From an uncultured Blautia sp. (GTDB lineage Bacteria; Bacillota; Clostridia; Lachnospirales; Lachnospiraceae): a stretch of 64,000 bases of DNA. The position numbers and the translations under genes were made by a program. This document shows positions 8,802 to 18,136 of this stretch, piece after piece. The number at the start of each line of letters is the position of its first letter. Positions within the stretch are counted from its first letter, which is position 1. The stretch lies in NCBI GenBank assembly GCA_934394595.1, contig CAKRRX010000001.1:51337-115336 (forward strand), in the 5' to 3' direction. Under the pieces are notes generated by a model. It was not told the DNA's origin and searched no databases. It saw nothing but the letters and a program-made list of their open reading frames with translations.

Positions 8802-10013
8802 TTACATGATAAAATCGGGTTCCTGAAGTTTGATCTGGTGGGATACACTAAGCGCCAGTCCCATTTCGGCCATAAGGAACAGTACCGCCGTACCACCGTA
8901 GCTGACAAATGGCAGGGTAACACCTGTATTAGGCATGATATTCAAAACAACCGCCACATTCATGATCACCTGCAGGGCAATGTGGATAAACACTCCGCTT
9001 ACCAGCAAAGACCCAAACATATCCGGTGCATTCTGTGCGATAAAATACAGCCTGTAAAGCAGATAAGCAAATAATGCCAGCACCATGATCGCACCGAAAA
9101 TCCCTAGTTCCTCGCAGATAATGGAAAAGATCATATCGTTCTGTGCTTCCGGTACACTGCCAAGCTTCTGTATACTGTTTCCAAGTCCTCTTCCAAAAAA
9201 TCCTCCGGATCCGATGGCATACAAAGCCTGCAGGGTCTGATATCCATCTCCTTTGGCATAATTCTCCGGATGAAGCCATACCTGGATTCTCCTGATACGG
9301 AAATTGGAGCTTGGCTCCAAATTGGAAAAGTAGAGCACCAGCACAACCACCAGAACAACCACAACGATCGCGCCTATCACAAAGGGCTTGGTCTTGGGAT
9401 GTGCGATAAACACCATTCCAACTGTGATTCCCAAAATGATCATGGCTGTACTCAGGTTATCTGTAAAGAAATAGGCCAGAGCCGCCTGCATCCCTCCTGC
9501 TCCGAACAGCATGGCAGTGGCTTTCAGGGTCCGTATCTTTTTTCCCATCTTGACGATCATGTAAGACATACAGACAATAACGGCAATCTTGGCTACCTCA
9601 GCAGGCTGAAACCGAATTCCCAGCTTCAGCCATCTTCTGGCACCATGGGATTCCGAGCCAAGAGGTGTCTGTACCAGGATCATCAGAACTGCGGAGACAA
9701 TATAGATCAGCTTTGGAATTTTCTGAAGGATATGGTAGTCAAAGAACCAGGACGCTGCAAGCGCCACTACAAGCCAGGCTACACTGTAGACCGCCTGCTT
9801 CTTAAAGTAGTACATATCATCCCCTTCACTGATCTGTGCCATATATGAGCTTGTGCTGTACAGCATGATCAGTCCAAAACATATGATCAGAATGATAACA
9901 GCTACAAGATTATAATCATAATAATACAGCTTTTTCTTTTTTCTTTTTGTTTTTTCTCTTGCTTTTTTCTTCTGGTAGGAGACATTTCCAGATGTCTTTT
10001 TTACACTGTCCAA
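8802..10013 (-). CDS. FtsW/RodA/SpoVE-family peptidoglycan glycosyltransferase
   Basis: A SEDS-family membrane protein that polymerises lipid II with a cognate class B PBP. About ten membrane helices are visible. Family motifs include GLIMLYSTSSY near helix 1, GARRWLKLG with FQPAEVAKI, and PNTGVTLPFVSYGGTAVLF near the C-terminus. I chose TTG at 10013 (preceded by AGGTGATACC), giving 403 aa; an ATG at 10085 would give 427 aa but has a weak ribosome binding site. The basic lead (KKKAREKTKRKKKK) is cytoplasmic. I cannot tell FtsW from RodA or SpoVE from sequence alone. Confidence 0.88.
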   Translation of the reverse strand: MDSVKKTSGNVSYQKKKAREKTKRKKKKLYYYDYNLVAVIILIICFGLIMLYSTSSYMAQISEGDDMYYFKKQAVYSVAWLVVALAASWFFDYHILQKIPKLIYIVSAVLMILVQTPLGSESHGARRWLKLGIRFQPAEVAKIAVIVCMSYMIVKMGKKIRTLKATAMLFGAGGMQAALAYFFTDNLSTAMIILGITVGMVFIAHPKTKPFVIGAIVVVVLVVVLVLYFSNLEPSSNFRIRRIQVWLHPENYAKGDGYQTLQALYAIGSGGFFGRGLGNSIQKLGSVPEAQNDMIFSIICEELGIFGAIMVLALFAYLLYRLYFIAQNAPDMFGSLLVSGVFIHIALQVIMNVAVVLNIMPNTGVTLPFVSYGGTAVLFLMAEMGLALSVSHQIKLQEPDFIM

Positions 10014-10160
10014 GGTATCACCTGTTTCCTGATATGTGTTCCGACAGTTCAAACTATATGAGATTAACTGCAGGCTGCATGCCACTTTGCAGTATATTTC
10101 TCCCGGATTTTCCCATACAGTTCACCATGCCGGATTATTTTTTATGTTTGTGGTAGTCAC

Positions 10161-10189
10161 ATTATAGCAGAGTCCTTTTTTATAAGCAA
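10161..10189 (-). promoter_or_regulatory. Predicted sigma-A promoter for the FtsW/RodA gene
   Basis: Minus strand TTGCTT (10189-10184), 17-bp spacer, TATAAT (10166-10161). It lies upstream of both possible starts of the SEDS gene. Confidence 0.55.
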
Positions 10190-10200
10190 GGGTATATGGA

Positions 10201-10230
10201 AAAGCCGGGACAGATATCCTGCCCCGGCCC
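10201..10230 (-). terminator. Intrinsic terminator of the secreted repeat protein gene
   Basis: GC-rich hairpin (GCCGGGGCAG / CTGTCCCGGC on the minus strand) followed by TTTTCC, about 30 nt after the stop at 10262. Confidence 0.75.
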
Positions 10231-10261
10231 TCATAGTTTCTTCTGTTCCTGTTACAGCTTT

Positions 10262-13200
10262 TTATCTATCCTCGCTGTCAGAATCAATTCCTTCTGTCTC
10301 AATGATGAACTTCACATTGCCCTTCATAGAATCTTCTTTTCCTGTGAATGTGGTATAAGTAGCATCATCAGACTGGATTGCTTCCAGACGATCCAGAATA
10401 CTCTGGAAATCATCTTCGAAAGTATCTGTCAGTTTCTTGATGCCCTCATCGTAGAATTCCTTCTCACCATCCTTGAGGTCTTTTGCTCCGTCTTTTAACT
10501 TCTTAGCTCCGTCTTTCAGATCCTTGGCTCCATTGTCCAGATCCTTTGCTCCATCTTTCAGATCCTTGGTTCCATCTTTCAGTGTAGCAACTCCATCTTT
10601 CAGATCCTTGGCTCCATTTCTCAGATCTTTTGCTCCATCTTTCAGCTCTTTAGTTCCATCCTTCAGGTCTTTGGTTCCACTTACGAGAGTAGTTGTACCA
10701 TTCTTCAGATCACGGGTACCATTGTTTACACTGTTTGCTCCGCTTCTAAGCTGAGATGCTCCGCTTCTTAGATCTGCGGCTCCACTCTTCAGCTGTGCGA
10801 TACCTGCTTTCACCTGTCCGCTTGCTGCTACAAGAGTTCCGGCTCCGCTAACCAGATCTTTGGTTCCTGCTGCCAGCTGGCTTGCTCCGCTGTTCAGGTC
10901 TGCACTATTTGAAGTAAGCTGGCTTGCTCCACCTGTCAATGCGCCGCTGTTTGCTGCAAGCTCTCCTACACCTGCTGCCAGCTGGCCTGTAGCCTTGCTG
11001 ATATCATTTACACCGCTGTTGATCTCTGTCTTGGCAGCCATCACTGCATTGGCACCAGTTGTCAAAGCTGTTGCATTGGCATTCTTCGTACCCTGAAGCT
11101 GTGTAATGCCATCTGTAAGGGCTTTCTCATAGCCTTCCAGAGTCTGTGCGCCTTTGATCAGCTTCTGTGTTGTCTTCTCATCTGTCAGCTGTGCATAGCC
11201 ATCTTTCAGATTTTTGTTCTGGGTATTCATCTCTTCGACGGATTTATTCATTGTGGCAACCTGATTCTTCAATGTGGAAAGATCTTTCAGGCTGGCTGCA
11301 AGACCGGCAAAACTCTTTAATTTTTCTGCCACGGTATCACTGAATGTACTTAATTCGCCTGCATTTTCATTTAATTCTTTGCCGTTATCCCCGGAAGTAC
11401 TAAGAACGCCTAAAGTACCGGCTACAGTCTGTGCAGAGGTATTTGCAGTAGATGCATCTGTTTTAAGAGTTCCTACTGTCTTATTTGCATCTTCAATACT
11501 GTTCTTCACACCCTCTGCCGCTGCATTAATATCACTGCCTAACTGAGTGCCAGAGGTTCTCATATCCGCTGCGATTCCATTCAGTGCAGACTGAACCGTT
11601 GTATTCACTTCTGTAGTAACTGCCTGCTGAGCCTGTGCTTCTACTCCACTGAGGCTTCCCTGTGCAGCAGCCACGCTACCGCTGGCGGCATTCATCTGTT
11701 CCAGGGCACTGGCCTTCGCATTGGCAATCGCGCTACTGATAGCAGCACTCTGTTCCTCATCCAATCCTGAAAGATCAATACTATCCAATGCATTCAGTGC
11801 ACCAATTGCATTCTGAACACTTCCAGCTGCAGCATCCATGTAACCAGATACCTCAGCTGTGGAAACACCGGCTGACTGTGTGGAAACACTCGTCTGTACA
11901 CTTCCAGCTACATCTTCGATCTTCTTTGCATAATCGTTCATTGTGCTGCTTACACTGTCACCTTTTCCATCAAGCGCATTAGCTGCTGTGGAGATTGCCG
12001 AAACACTTGTCTCTACATTACCGGCATCTGTATTTGCCTGAGCGGTCTGTCCTGCCAGAGCAGAAGCAGCACTTGCAGTTCCATCAACTGCCTTCAGATA
12101 ATTCATTACACCATTTGCAAATGCCTTGACACTGGTTACATAGGTGTTCAAATCATTCAGAGTATTTTCATCCAGGCCTTCTGCCTTTTTCGCAAGCTCA
12201 CCAAGCTTATCTGCTGCTTTTGTGATCTGATCCGCTGCGTCATCAATTCCGGCTACCATTTTCTGAAGTCCATCTGCCAGAGTCAGTACACCGTTTACAT
12301 AGCTCTCTGTGCCCTTTGCAAGGTCTGTGGTTCCTGAAATATATGCTGGAAGGCTGTCTGTAAGCTTGGTAGCACCTGCTACATATTTCACAACATTGGA
12401 TGCCAGGGAGTCAGCGCCTCCAATATAGGTGTCAAGGCCTTTTTTCAGCTTGTTCACTCCGGTATTATACTCGCCCATCTTACCATTGAGAACATTCACA
12501 CCGTTCGTATAACTCTGGATACCAGATGCCAGGGAAGCCACACCGTTTGTATACTTCTTCACACCACTCTTCAGGGAATTGGCTCCGCTGTTCAGCTGGG
12601 ATGCACCGGTCTTGGCACTTGCAACTCCTGCATCAAATTCATTATAGCTGGAAGCCAGTGTGCTGGTTCCGCTGTAAAGAGTTCTGGTTCCGTCATACAG
12701 TGTCTTTGTTCCACTGTAAAGAGAATTGGTTCCACTGTAAAGCTGGGATGCACCGGAATTCAGATCCTTGGCTCCATTATATAAAGTCTTGGCTCCATCA
12801 TCCACCTGTTTGGTTCCATCGTACAAAGTACCGGTTCCATCATATAAAGTCTTGGTTCCATCAGCAAGCTCTTTGGCTCCGTCGTCCAGATCCTTGGTTC
12901 CATCATATAAGGTCTTGGTTCCATCCTTCAGATCCTTAGTTCCATCGTACAGATCTTTCGTTCCATCATACAGATCCTTGGAACCATCTACCAGCTTCAC
13001 AGCTGCATCGTCCAGCTCATCCAGGGAATCTTGCAGGTCATCCAGACTGTCCATATCGTCCAGATCCAGGCTGCTAAGAAGATCTGTCACTGCCATTGTA
13101 AAGGTATTTCCCATGGAGCAGTCTGTAACATCAGCTTCCATTGTGAAGCTCTCCGGAATGTCAATCTTATCGGAAAGATCATCAGACAGATCCAGGCTGT

Positions 13201-13831
13201 CCTTCAATCCCGGAATTGCAACTCCCACTACCATTTCCTTATCTCCATCAGAGATTACCTTTCCATTATCTATGGTAACATTGGAAAAATGATCAGAAGA
13301 AAGGATCATACCGGTTACCATAACAAATGGAGAATAAACTTCCACATTTTTCTTATCTACTTTAACGGTTTTCTTAGAATTGTTGGTATAGGTAACTTCC
13401 ATACGAAGATGTCCACTTTTGCCAGCCAACTCATCTGGTGTGATTTCCTGGTCATCCAGATAATACTTGATCTTCATATTTACAGGAAGCTCTTTATCTG
13501 TGGTTCCCTGATAATAAATATCACTGCTGTCTGTATTCCAGGTTACGTTCTCTCCGTCCTGGGTAAAGGTCTCATCCCCTTTGACATTTTTGATGTCATT
13601 CAGGTCAGATACATCTGACACCTCGCCATCAGCAGCCCCGGAATTCTTCAGCCAGTCGGATACGGTAATGTCCTTCACATCACCCTCTGCGGTGGCATTT
13701 ACATATACGGTTTCTTCCTTGGATACCGCATTCTCTGCTTCCTGTGCTGCAGCAATAACCGGTGTAGTTCCAAGAACGGCAGCCATTCCGGCAGCCATGG
13801 TAACATTCAGGATTTTTTTATTTCGATTCAT
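10262..13831 (-). CDS. Giant secreted YhgE/Pip-like repeat protein
   Basis: About 1189 aa with an apparent signal peptide (NVTMAAGMAAVLGTTPVIAAAQ). ATG 13831 follows AAGGAG at 10 nt. After a globular N-terminal region (about residues 35-250) come two long blocks of heptad-like repeats of the form LxDGTKD, LYSGT and LxSGA, the pattern of YhgE/Pip proteins. A more complex Ala/Ser-rich helical region lies between them. Unlike classical YhgE there is no C-terminal membrane domain; the end is acidic (EGIDSDSEDR). The product may form a long extracellular coiled-coil stalk. It is divergent from a TetR gene and has its own predicted promoter overlapping TetR-type operators. Function unknown. Confidence 0.8.
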   Translation of the reverse strand: MNRNKKILNVTMAAGMAAVLGTTPVIAAAQEAENAVSKEETVYVNATAEGDVKDITVSDWLKNSGAADGEVSDVSDLNDIKNVKGDETFTQDGENVTWNTDSSDIYYQGTTDKELPVNMKIKYYLDDQEITPDELAGKSGHLRMEVTYTNNSKKTVKVDKKNVEVYSPFVMVTGMILSSDHFSNVTIDNGKVISDGDKEMVVGVAIPGLKDSLDLSDDLSDKIDIPESFTMEADVTDCSMGNTFTMAVTDLLSSLDLDDMDSLDDLQDSLDELDDAAVKLVDGSKDLYDGTKDLYDGTKDLKDGTKTLYDGTKDLDDGAKELADGTKTLYDGTGTLYDGTKQVDDGAKTLYNGAKDLNSGASQLYSGTNSLYSGTKTLYDGTRTLYSGTSTLASSYNEFDAGVASAKTGASQLNSGANSLKSGVKKYTNGVASLASGIQSYTNGVNVLNGKMGEYNTGVNKLKKGLDTYIGGADSLASNVVKYVAGATKLTDSLPAYISGTTDLAKGTESYVNGVLTLADGLQKMVAGIDDAADQITKAADKLGELAKKAEGLDENTLNDLNTYVTSVKAFANGVMNYLKAVDGTASAASALAGQTAQANTDAGNVETSVSAISTAANALDGKGDSVSSTMNDYAKKIEDVAGSVQTSVSTQSAGVSTAEVSGYMDAAAGSVQNAIGALNALDSIDLSGLDEEQSAAISSAIANAKASALEQMNAASGSVAAAQGSLSGVEAQAQQAVTTEVNTTVQSALNGIAADMRTSGTQLGSDINAAAEGVKNSIEDANKTVGTLKTDASTANTSAQTVAGTLGVLSTSGDNGKELNENAGELSTFSDTVAEKLKSFAGLAASLKDLSTLKNQVATMNKSVEEMNTQNKNLKDGYAQLTDEKTTQKLIKGAQTLEGYEKALTDGITQLQGTKNANATALTTGANAVMAAKTEINSGVNDISKATGQLAAGVGELAANSGALTGGASQLTSNSADLNSGASQLAAGTKDLVSGAGTLVAASGQVKAGIAQLKSGAADLRSGASQLRSGANSVNNGTRDLKNGTTTLVSGTKDLKDGTKELKDGAKDLRNGAKDLKDGVATLKDGTKDLKDGAKDLDNGAKDLKDGAKKLKDGAKDLKDGEKEFYDEGIKKLTDTFEDDFQSILDRLEAIQSDDATYTTFTGKEDSMKGNVKFIIETEGIDSDSEDR

Positions 13832-13880
13832 TTTGACACAACTCCTTATCATTCATTGGTCTCTTATGTATTTTTACTTG

Positions 13881-13990
13881 TGACTATTAGTCATTTCTTA
13901 ACCTATGAAAGTTATACAACAAAACTGACCGTTAGTCAATATCTGTTTTTTATCCAATTCTTTTGCCATTTTGATATTGACTTTTGGTCA
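13881..13990. promoter_or_regulatory. Divergent promoters with three TetR-type operators
   Basis: Three 13-bp palindromes of consensus TGACNNTTNGTCA: TGACTATTAGTCA (13881-13893), TGACCGTTAGTCA (13926-13938) and TGACTTTTGGTCA (13978-13990). The second overlaps the -35 of a minus-strand promoter (TTGACT, 17 bp, TATAAC; 13939-13911) for the repeat protein. The third overlaps the -35 of a plus-strand promoter (TTGACT at 13977, 16 bp, TAAAAT) for tetR. This predicts autoregulation and co-repression. Confidence 0.8.
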
Positions 13991-14050
13991 TTTTTGATTA
14001 AAATAAGAGACAAACTACCGTATGACAGTATGATTTCAGGAGGAACAGGT

Positions 14051-14662
14051 ATGGGGAAGCTGGAGTTAAATAAGAAAAAGAAGAAAAATGCTCTATATAA
14101 TACAGCCTTTGAGCTTTTTACCACCAAAGGGCTGGCCAAGACCACTATTTCTGATATTGTTGAAAATGCAGGCGTGGCTAAAGGAACCTTCTACCTGTAT
14201 TTTAAAGATAAATATGATATTCGAAACAAGCTCATCTCACACAAAGCAGGCGAGCTTTTTTCCCAGGCACATGAAGCACTGGAAGCAGCCGGCATCACCG
14301 GATTTTCCCAGCAGCTTCACTTCCTGGTAGATCATATTCTGGATAAACTGCAGACCCAGAGCAGCCTTCTTGGATTTATCTCCAAGAATCTCTCCTGGGG
14401 TGTATTCAAAGACGCTTTTCAGGAACAGGCAGATGACGACGATTATCAGCTTTATCAGGAATATCTGGATCTGATCCAGCAGTCTGATACCAGCTATGAC
14501 TCCCCTGAGCTGATGCTTTTTACCATTATTGAACTGATCAGCTCCACCAGCTACAGCTGTATCCTTTACTCCCAGCCAGTCAGTCTGGATGAGTACCGTC
14601 CGTATCTTCACAGAACGATAGACTGTATTTTGCAGGCTTTTTCCTGCCCTGCTGAAGAATGA
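14051..14662 (+). CDS. TetR/AcrR-family transcriptional regulator
   Basis: A 203-aa regulator with a standard N-terminal TetR helix-turn-helix (FTTKGLAKTTISDIVENAGVAKGTFYLYFKDKYDI reads across about residues 22-56, given here only as landmarks) and a helical ligand domain. Start ATG 14051 is preceded by AGGAGGAACAGGT. The open frame upstream runs through the operators and is not coding. It is divergent from the secreted repeat protein, whose promoter carries matching palindromes, so it is probably its repressor. The inducing ligand is unknown. Confidence 0.9.
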   Translation: MGKLELNKKKKKNALYNTAFELFTTKGLAKTTISDIVENAGVAKGTFYLYFKDKYDIRNKLISHKAGELFSQAHEALEAAGITGFSQQLHFLVDHILDKLQTQSSLLGFISKNLSWGVFKDAFQEQADDDDYQLYQEYLDLIQQSDTSYDSPELMLFTIIELISSTSYSCILYSQPVSLDEYRPYLHRTIDCILQAFSCPAEE

Positions 14663-14665
14663 TTT

Positions 14666-16816
14666 TTATAATTTCTCCAGTTTTACCCGAAAAGAGATCA
14701 TTCTGGGCGTATCCATATTGTCAAACTGGATGCTGTACGCATTTTTCTTTGGATCGGCCTCCACAATTGTCCCGGTACCAAAGATTTTGTGCCGGATTCT
14801 CTGCCCGGACTGATACACATCGCTTTTTTCACCCTGTAAAAGATAGCGGCTGCTTAACTGAATATATTCCCTCGCTTCTTTTATCAGGCTTTCTTCCGGC
14901 AGATTCACATGTTCTATAAAAGACGGATCGATGTCCAGAATAAACCTGGAAGGATATCTTGGAGAACCATCCAGATTCCTGCCTCTGGCTTCTGAAAGAT
15001 ACAGTCCCTTTCTGGCTCTTGTCATTGCCACAAATGCCAGACGGCGCTCTTCCTCCATTCCCTCTCTCGTCCTTGTCCGCCTCGAGGGAAAAATCCCCTC
15101 ATTCATTCCGCAAAGAAAAACATAGGGAAATTCCAGACCTTTTGCTGTATGGATAGTCATAAGCTTTACCTTATCTGAAGTACTTTCCGCATCACTGTTG
15201 GAAAACAGTGCAATATGGGTCAGATAATGTTCCAGTGTAACCTCTTCTCCGCAGGTAGTTTCGTACTCATAGACTGACTGCTTCAGCTCTGCCAGATTAT
15301 CCAGACGTTCCTGACTTCCCTCTGTACGCAGCATTTTTTCATAGCCGGACACATCCAGTATTGCAGTGAGGATTTCTGAAACCGGTCTTTCCTCATATTC
15401 TGAAGAAAAATATTGGATCAGCTGTACAAATTCCTTAACACCTGTCCCCTTAAAAATATCAGCTTCCAAATTTTTACACAGGGCTTCATACAGACTGCAC
15501 TGATTCTCCTCTGCGTATTCCCGGATAAATTTCATTCGTCTCTCACCAAGATTTCTCTTAGGGACATTAGCAATGCGCAGAAAAGACAGATCATCCTTGT
15601 ATGCGATCATGCGAAGATAGCAAAGGGCATCTTTGATCTCCATACGTCCCCAAAAAGGAACACCGCTGTAAATGGTATAAGGGATTTCTTCCTTCATAAA
15701 TATGGTTTCCAGACTTCTGGTAACGTAATGGGCCCGATATAAAATGGTAATGTCTCGAAAAGCGATGCCACTTTCCACAAGCCTGTGAATCTCCTCTGCA
15801 ATCCACAGAGCCTCCTTCTCCTGATTTGCCCCATGATAACATCGAACCATGTTTCCATCCGGCATGGTGGGAAGCAGATCCTTTTTCATTCGCAGCAGAT
15901 TCTTACAGATCAGGGAATTGGCCGCAGAAAGTATCTGTGGGGTGGAACGGTAGTTTTCCATCATCATGATGGTTTTCACAGCGGGAAAATTGCGATGAAA
16001 ATCCAGAAGGTATTTCACATTGGCTCCTCTCCAGGTATAGATGGTCTGATCCGGATCTCCTACAATAAACAGATTTCCATGAAATCCACACAACACGCAC
16101 ATCAGTTGATATTGAAGATCATCAATATCCTGAAATTCATCGATCATAATGTATTCCAGTCGTTTTTGCCATTTTAGTTTGATTTCTTCCTGATTTTCAA
16201 ATATATACAAGGTAAATTTGATAAGATCGTTATAATCCAGGCCAAAACACTTTTTTTCCTGGTACAGATACCCATAGAAAATGATGTCGTCAGGCTGTGA
16301 GGCCTGCAGATATTTCTCACGAAGCCCCTCTATAGACAGGTTTAGCATATCCCGGTAATATTCAGGCTCCTTATACAGCTTCCGGATCTCAATCATATCT
16401 CTGGCACTGGAAAAGGTCCTATTCCGCAAAGTAAGTCCCCTTTCCTCATATATGATCTTCAACATAGAATCGATATCAGAATTATCAAGGACCAGAAAAT
16501 TCCTGGGATACTGCAGTGCATAGCTCTCCTCCTGAAGAATTGATACACAGAACCCGTGAAAGGTATTGATATATCCGGTATCATCGTCACCGGTAAGATT
16601 ATGAATTCTCTGCCGCATCTCATTTGCTGATTTATTGGTAAAAGTGACACACAAAATATTACCAGGAAGGATTCCGATCTCGTTCACAAGAAACGCAAAT
16701 CTATGGGAAAGAGCTCTGGTCTTTCCGGATCCAGCTCCTGCAATCACACGTACATAACCTTCTGTAGTGGTTACTGCTTCTAATTGGGATTTATTTAAAT
16801 TGTCCAGGATCTCCAT
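14666..16816 (-). CDS. pcrA: PcrA/UvrD-type ATP-dependent DNA helicase
   Basis: A 716-aa SF1A helicase close to PcrA in length and motif order: Q-motif NKSQLEAV, Walker A IAGAGSGKTR (residues 25-34), CVTFTNKSANEM, Walker B IDEFQDIDDLQ, VGDPDQTIYTWRGAN, ENYRSTPQIL, MTIHTAKGLEFPYVF and RRLAFVAMTRARKGL. The C-terminus (GQRIRHKIFGTGTIVEAD…) is a Tudor-like domain as in PcrA, used for RNA polymerase contact in that family. It is convergent with tetR, with 3 nt between the stops. Symbol assigned from family resemblance; the 4.9-kb paralogue means the assignment is not absolute. Confidence 0.85.
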   Translation of the reverse strand: MEILDNLNKSQLEAVTTTEGYVRVIAGAGSGKTRALSHRFAFLVNEIGILPGNILCVTFTNKSANEMRQRIHNLTGDDDTGYINTFHGFCVSILQEESYALQYPRNFLVLDNSDIDSMLKIIYEERGLTLRNRTFSSARDMIEIRKLYKEPEYYRDMLNLSIEGLREKYLQASQPDDIIFYGYLYQEKKCFGLDYNDLIKFTLYIFENQEEIKLKWQKRLEYIMIDEFQDIDDLQYQLMCVLCGFHGNLFIVGDPDQTIYTWRGANVKYLLDFHRNFPAVKTIMMMENYRSTPQILSAANSLICKNLLRMKKDLLPTMPDGNMVRCYHGANQEKEALWIAEEIHRLVESGIAFRDITILYRAHYVTRSLETIFMKEEIPYTIYSGVPFWGRMEIKDALCYLRMIAYKDDLSFLRIANVPKRNLGERRMKFIREYAEENQCSLYEALCKNLEADIFKGTGVKEFVQLIQYFSSEYEERPVSEILTAILDVSGYEKMLRTEGSQERLDNLAELKQSVYEYETTCGEEVTLEHYLTHIALFSNSDAESTSDKVKLMTIHTAKGLEFPYVFLCGMNEGIFPSRRTRTREGMEEERRLAFVAMTRARKGLYLSEARGRNLDGSPRYPSRFILDIDPSFIEHVNLPEESLIKEAREYIQLSSRYLLQGEKSDVYQSGQRIRHKIFGTGTIVEADPKKNAYSIQFDNMDTPRMISFRVKLEKL

Positions 16817-17014
16817 CTTTATTCCTCCTGAGAAATTCCACTGCCAGAACCAGTCCCTGAAGTATGTTAAAAAATTTTTTTACTCACTGGTCTGTCCGAT
16901 TTTTTTCAGTATAACACTATCTTTTTTTGCATGCAACCATATGTTCGCTTTACAAAAAAATACTTCTTTGGCATACTGTATATAAAATCTCTGCCACAGA
17001 AAAACCGTTGAAAG

Positions 17015-17050
17015 ATTTCCGTAATCTTTTTCCATGCCGATTACGGAAAT
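17015..17050. repeat. Perfect 12-bp inverted repeat upstream of the DUF6062-like gene
   Basis: Arms ATTTCCGTAATC (17015-17026) and GATTACGGAAAT (17039-17050) with a 12-nt loop, 43 nt before the start codon. It could be an operator or a leader hairpin. The remainder of the 16,817-17,092 interval shows no gene. Confidence 0.5.
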
Positions 17051-17092
17051 GCTTCTGAGGACATACTCAGGCAGCGTCAAAGGAGAACTGCT

Positions 17093-17866
17093 ATGAAAGA
17101 AAAACTTTACACAATCCCTCTCATGGATGCTTTTAAAGCAGAGGACGAATGCCCTTTCTGTTTTATTGAGCGTCAGCTGGAACAGCATGCCATGGACTAT
17201 GTACTTGGCTCTGGTGCCTCTTACATGGAAGACGATGTCCGCGGCGAAACTGACAAAATGGGGTTTTGCCGTACCCATTACAAAAAAATGTATGAATACG
17301 GCAATCGTCTTGGTACTGGCTTAATTCTGAAGACCCATTTTCAGTACAAAACCAAAGAACTCCATGAACAAATCAAAATGTTTTCTCCTGGAAAAGCCTC
17401 TGTTTTTTCCAGGCTGAAAAAAGGGAATCCGGCTCCTGATACCCCCAAAACGTCTCTTGGTATTTGGGCAAAAGGTCAGGCAGATACCTGTTATATCTGT
17501 AATTTTTACAAAGATACTTATGCCCGATATCTGGATACTTTTTTTGAGCTTTTTAAAAAGAACAAAGAATTTCTCCCTCTTTTTGAAAACTGCAAGGGCT
17601 TTTGTATCCCACATTTCGGCGATTTGGTAGAAACGGCAGAGACCACTTTAACGGACAAGGAAAAAAAGGGATTTTATTCTCTTCTTTTTCCTATGATGGA
17701 GATGAATATGCAAAGACTTTCTGAAGATCTGGACTGGTTTTGTGATAAATTTGATTACCGCAACAAGGATGCCGACTGGCGCACATCTAAGGATGCACTT
17801 CCACGTGGAATGCAAAAAGCAGCCGGCGGTTATCCGGCAGATGAACCCTATACAATGGATAAATAG
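17093..17866 (+). CDS. DUF6062-like Cys-rich protein of unknown function
   Basis: A 257-aa cytoplasmic protein (no signal peptide or membrane helix). Four Cys/His clusters are visible: ECPFCFIERQ near residue 18, MGFCRTHYKK near 64, TCYICNFYKD near 141 and CKGFCIPHFG near 172. The pattern suggests one or two metal sites made from the paired CxxC and CxxH motifs. It resembles the DUF6062 family common in Clostridia. The start follows AAAGGAGAACTGCT. It is monocistronic, ended by a terminator at 17,926. The C-terminal tail is polar. Confidence 0.75.
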   Translation: MKEKLYTIPLMDAFKAEDECPFCFIERQLEQHAMDYVLGSGASYMEDDVRGETDKMGFCRTHYKKMYEYGNRLGTGLILKTHFQYKTKELHEQIKMFSPGKASVFSRLKKGNPAPDTPKTSLGIWAKGQADTCYICNFYKDTYARYLDTFFELFKKNKEFLPLFENCKGFCIPHFGDLVETAETTLTDKEKKGFYSLLFPMMEMNMQRLSEDLDWFCDKFDYRNKDADWRTSKDALPRGMQKAAGGYPADEPYTMDK

Positions 17867-17925
17867 ATGTGCGCAGACTTTATTTTCCAATTTGTTAAAT
17901 CTCTGTTTTCACAGTCGAAAAAAGC

Positions 17926-17994
17926 AAAAAGACTCTGCATTTTTTTCTCCGGAGCTGTATTGCTCTGGGAATATCTGTTTTGCAGAGTCTTTTC
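17926..17994 (+). terminator. Terminator after the DUF6062-like gene
   Basis: Long stem AAAAAGACTCTGCA / TGCAGAGTCTTTT with a small internal hairpin in the loop, followed by TTTTCATTTTC. It may work in both directions. The rest of 17,867-18,136 has no gene. Confidence 0.7.
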
Positions 17995-18136
17995 ATTTTC
18001 TTATTAACATTTCACTTTAAGACCAATGATCCTACAGGAATACTTTTTCTGAAGGTTTTATCTTTTTCCGGAGATCTTTATCTCCTTCCGTGAAAATTAT
18101 CGCAGTCTAGCTGTCACAATTCCCTTTGAAGAAAAA

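Noticed and set aside
10470-12990. Long periodic repeats that could suggest a CRISPR array or tandem DNA repeat
   Set aside because: The repeats are in frame and encode LxDGTKD-type peptide units of one long protein; there are no unique spacers of constant length.
12526-13292. Long plus-strand open frames opposite the repeat protein
   Set aside because: They arise from the repeated codons of the minus-strand gene; no ribosome binding sites and low-complexity Ser/Pro or His/Trp products.
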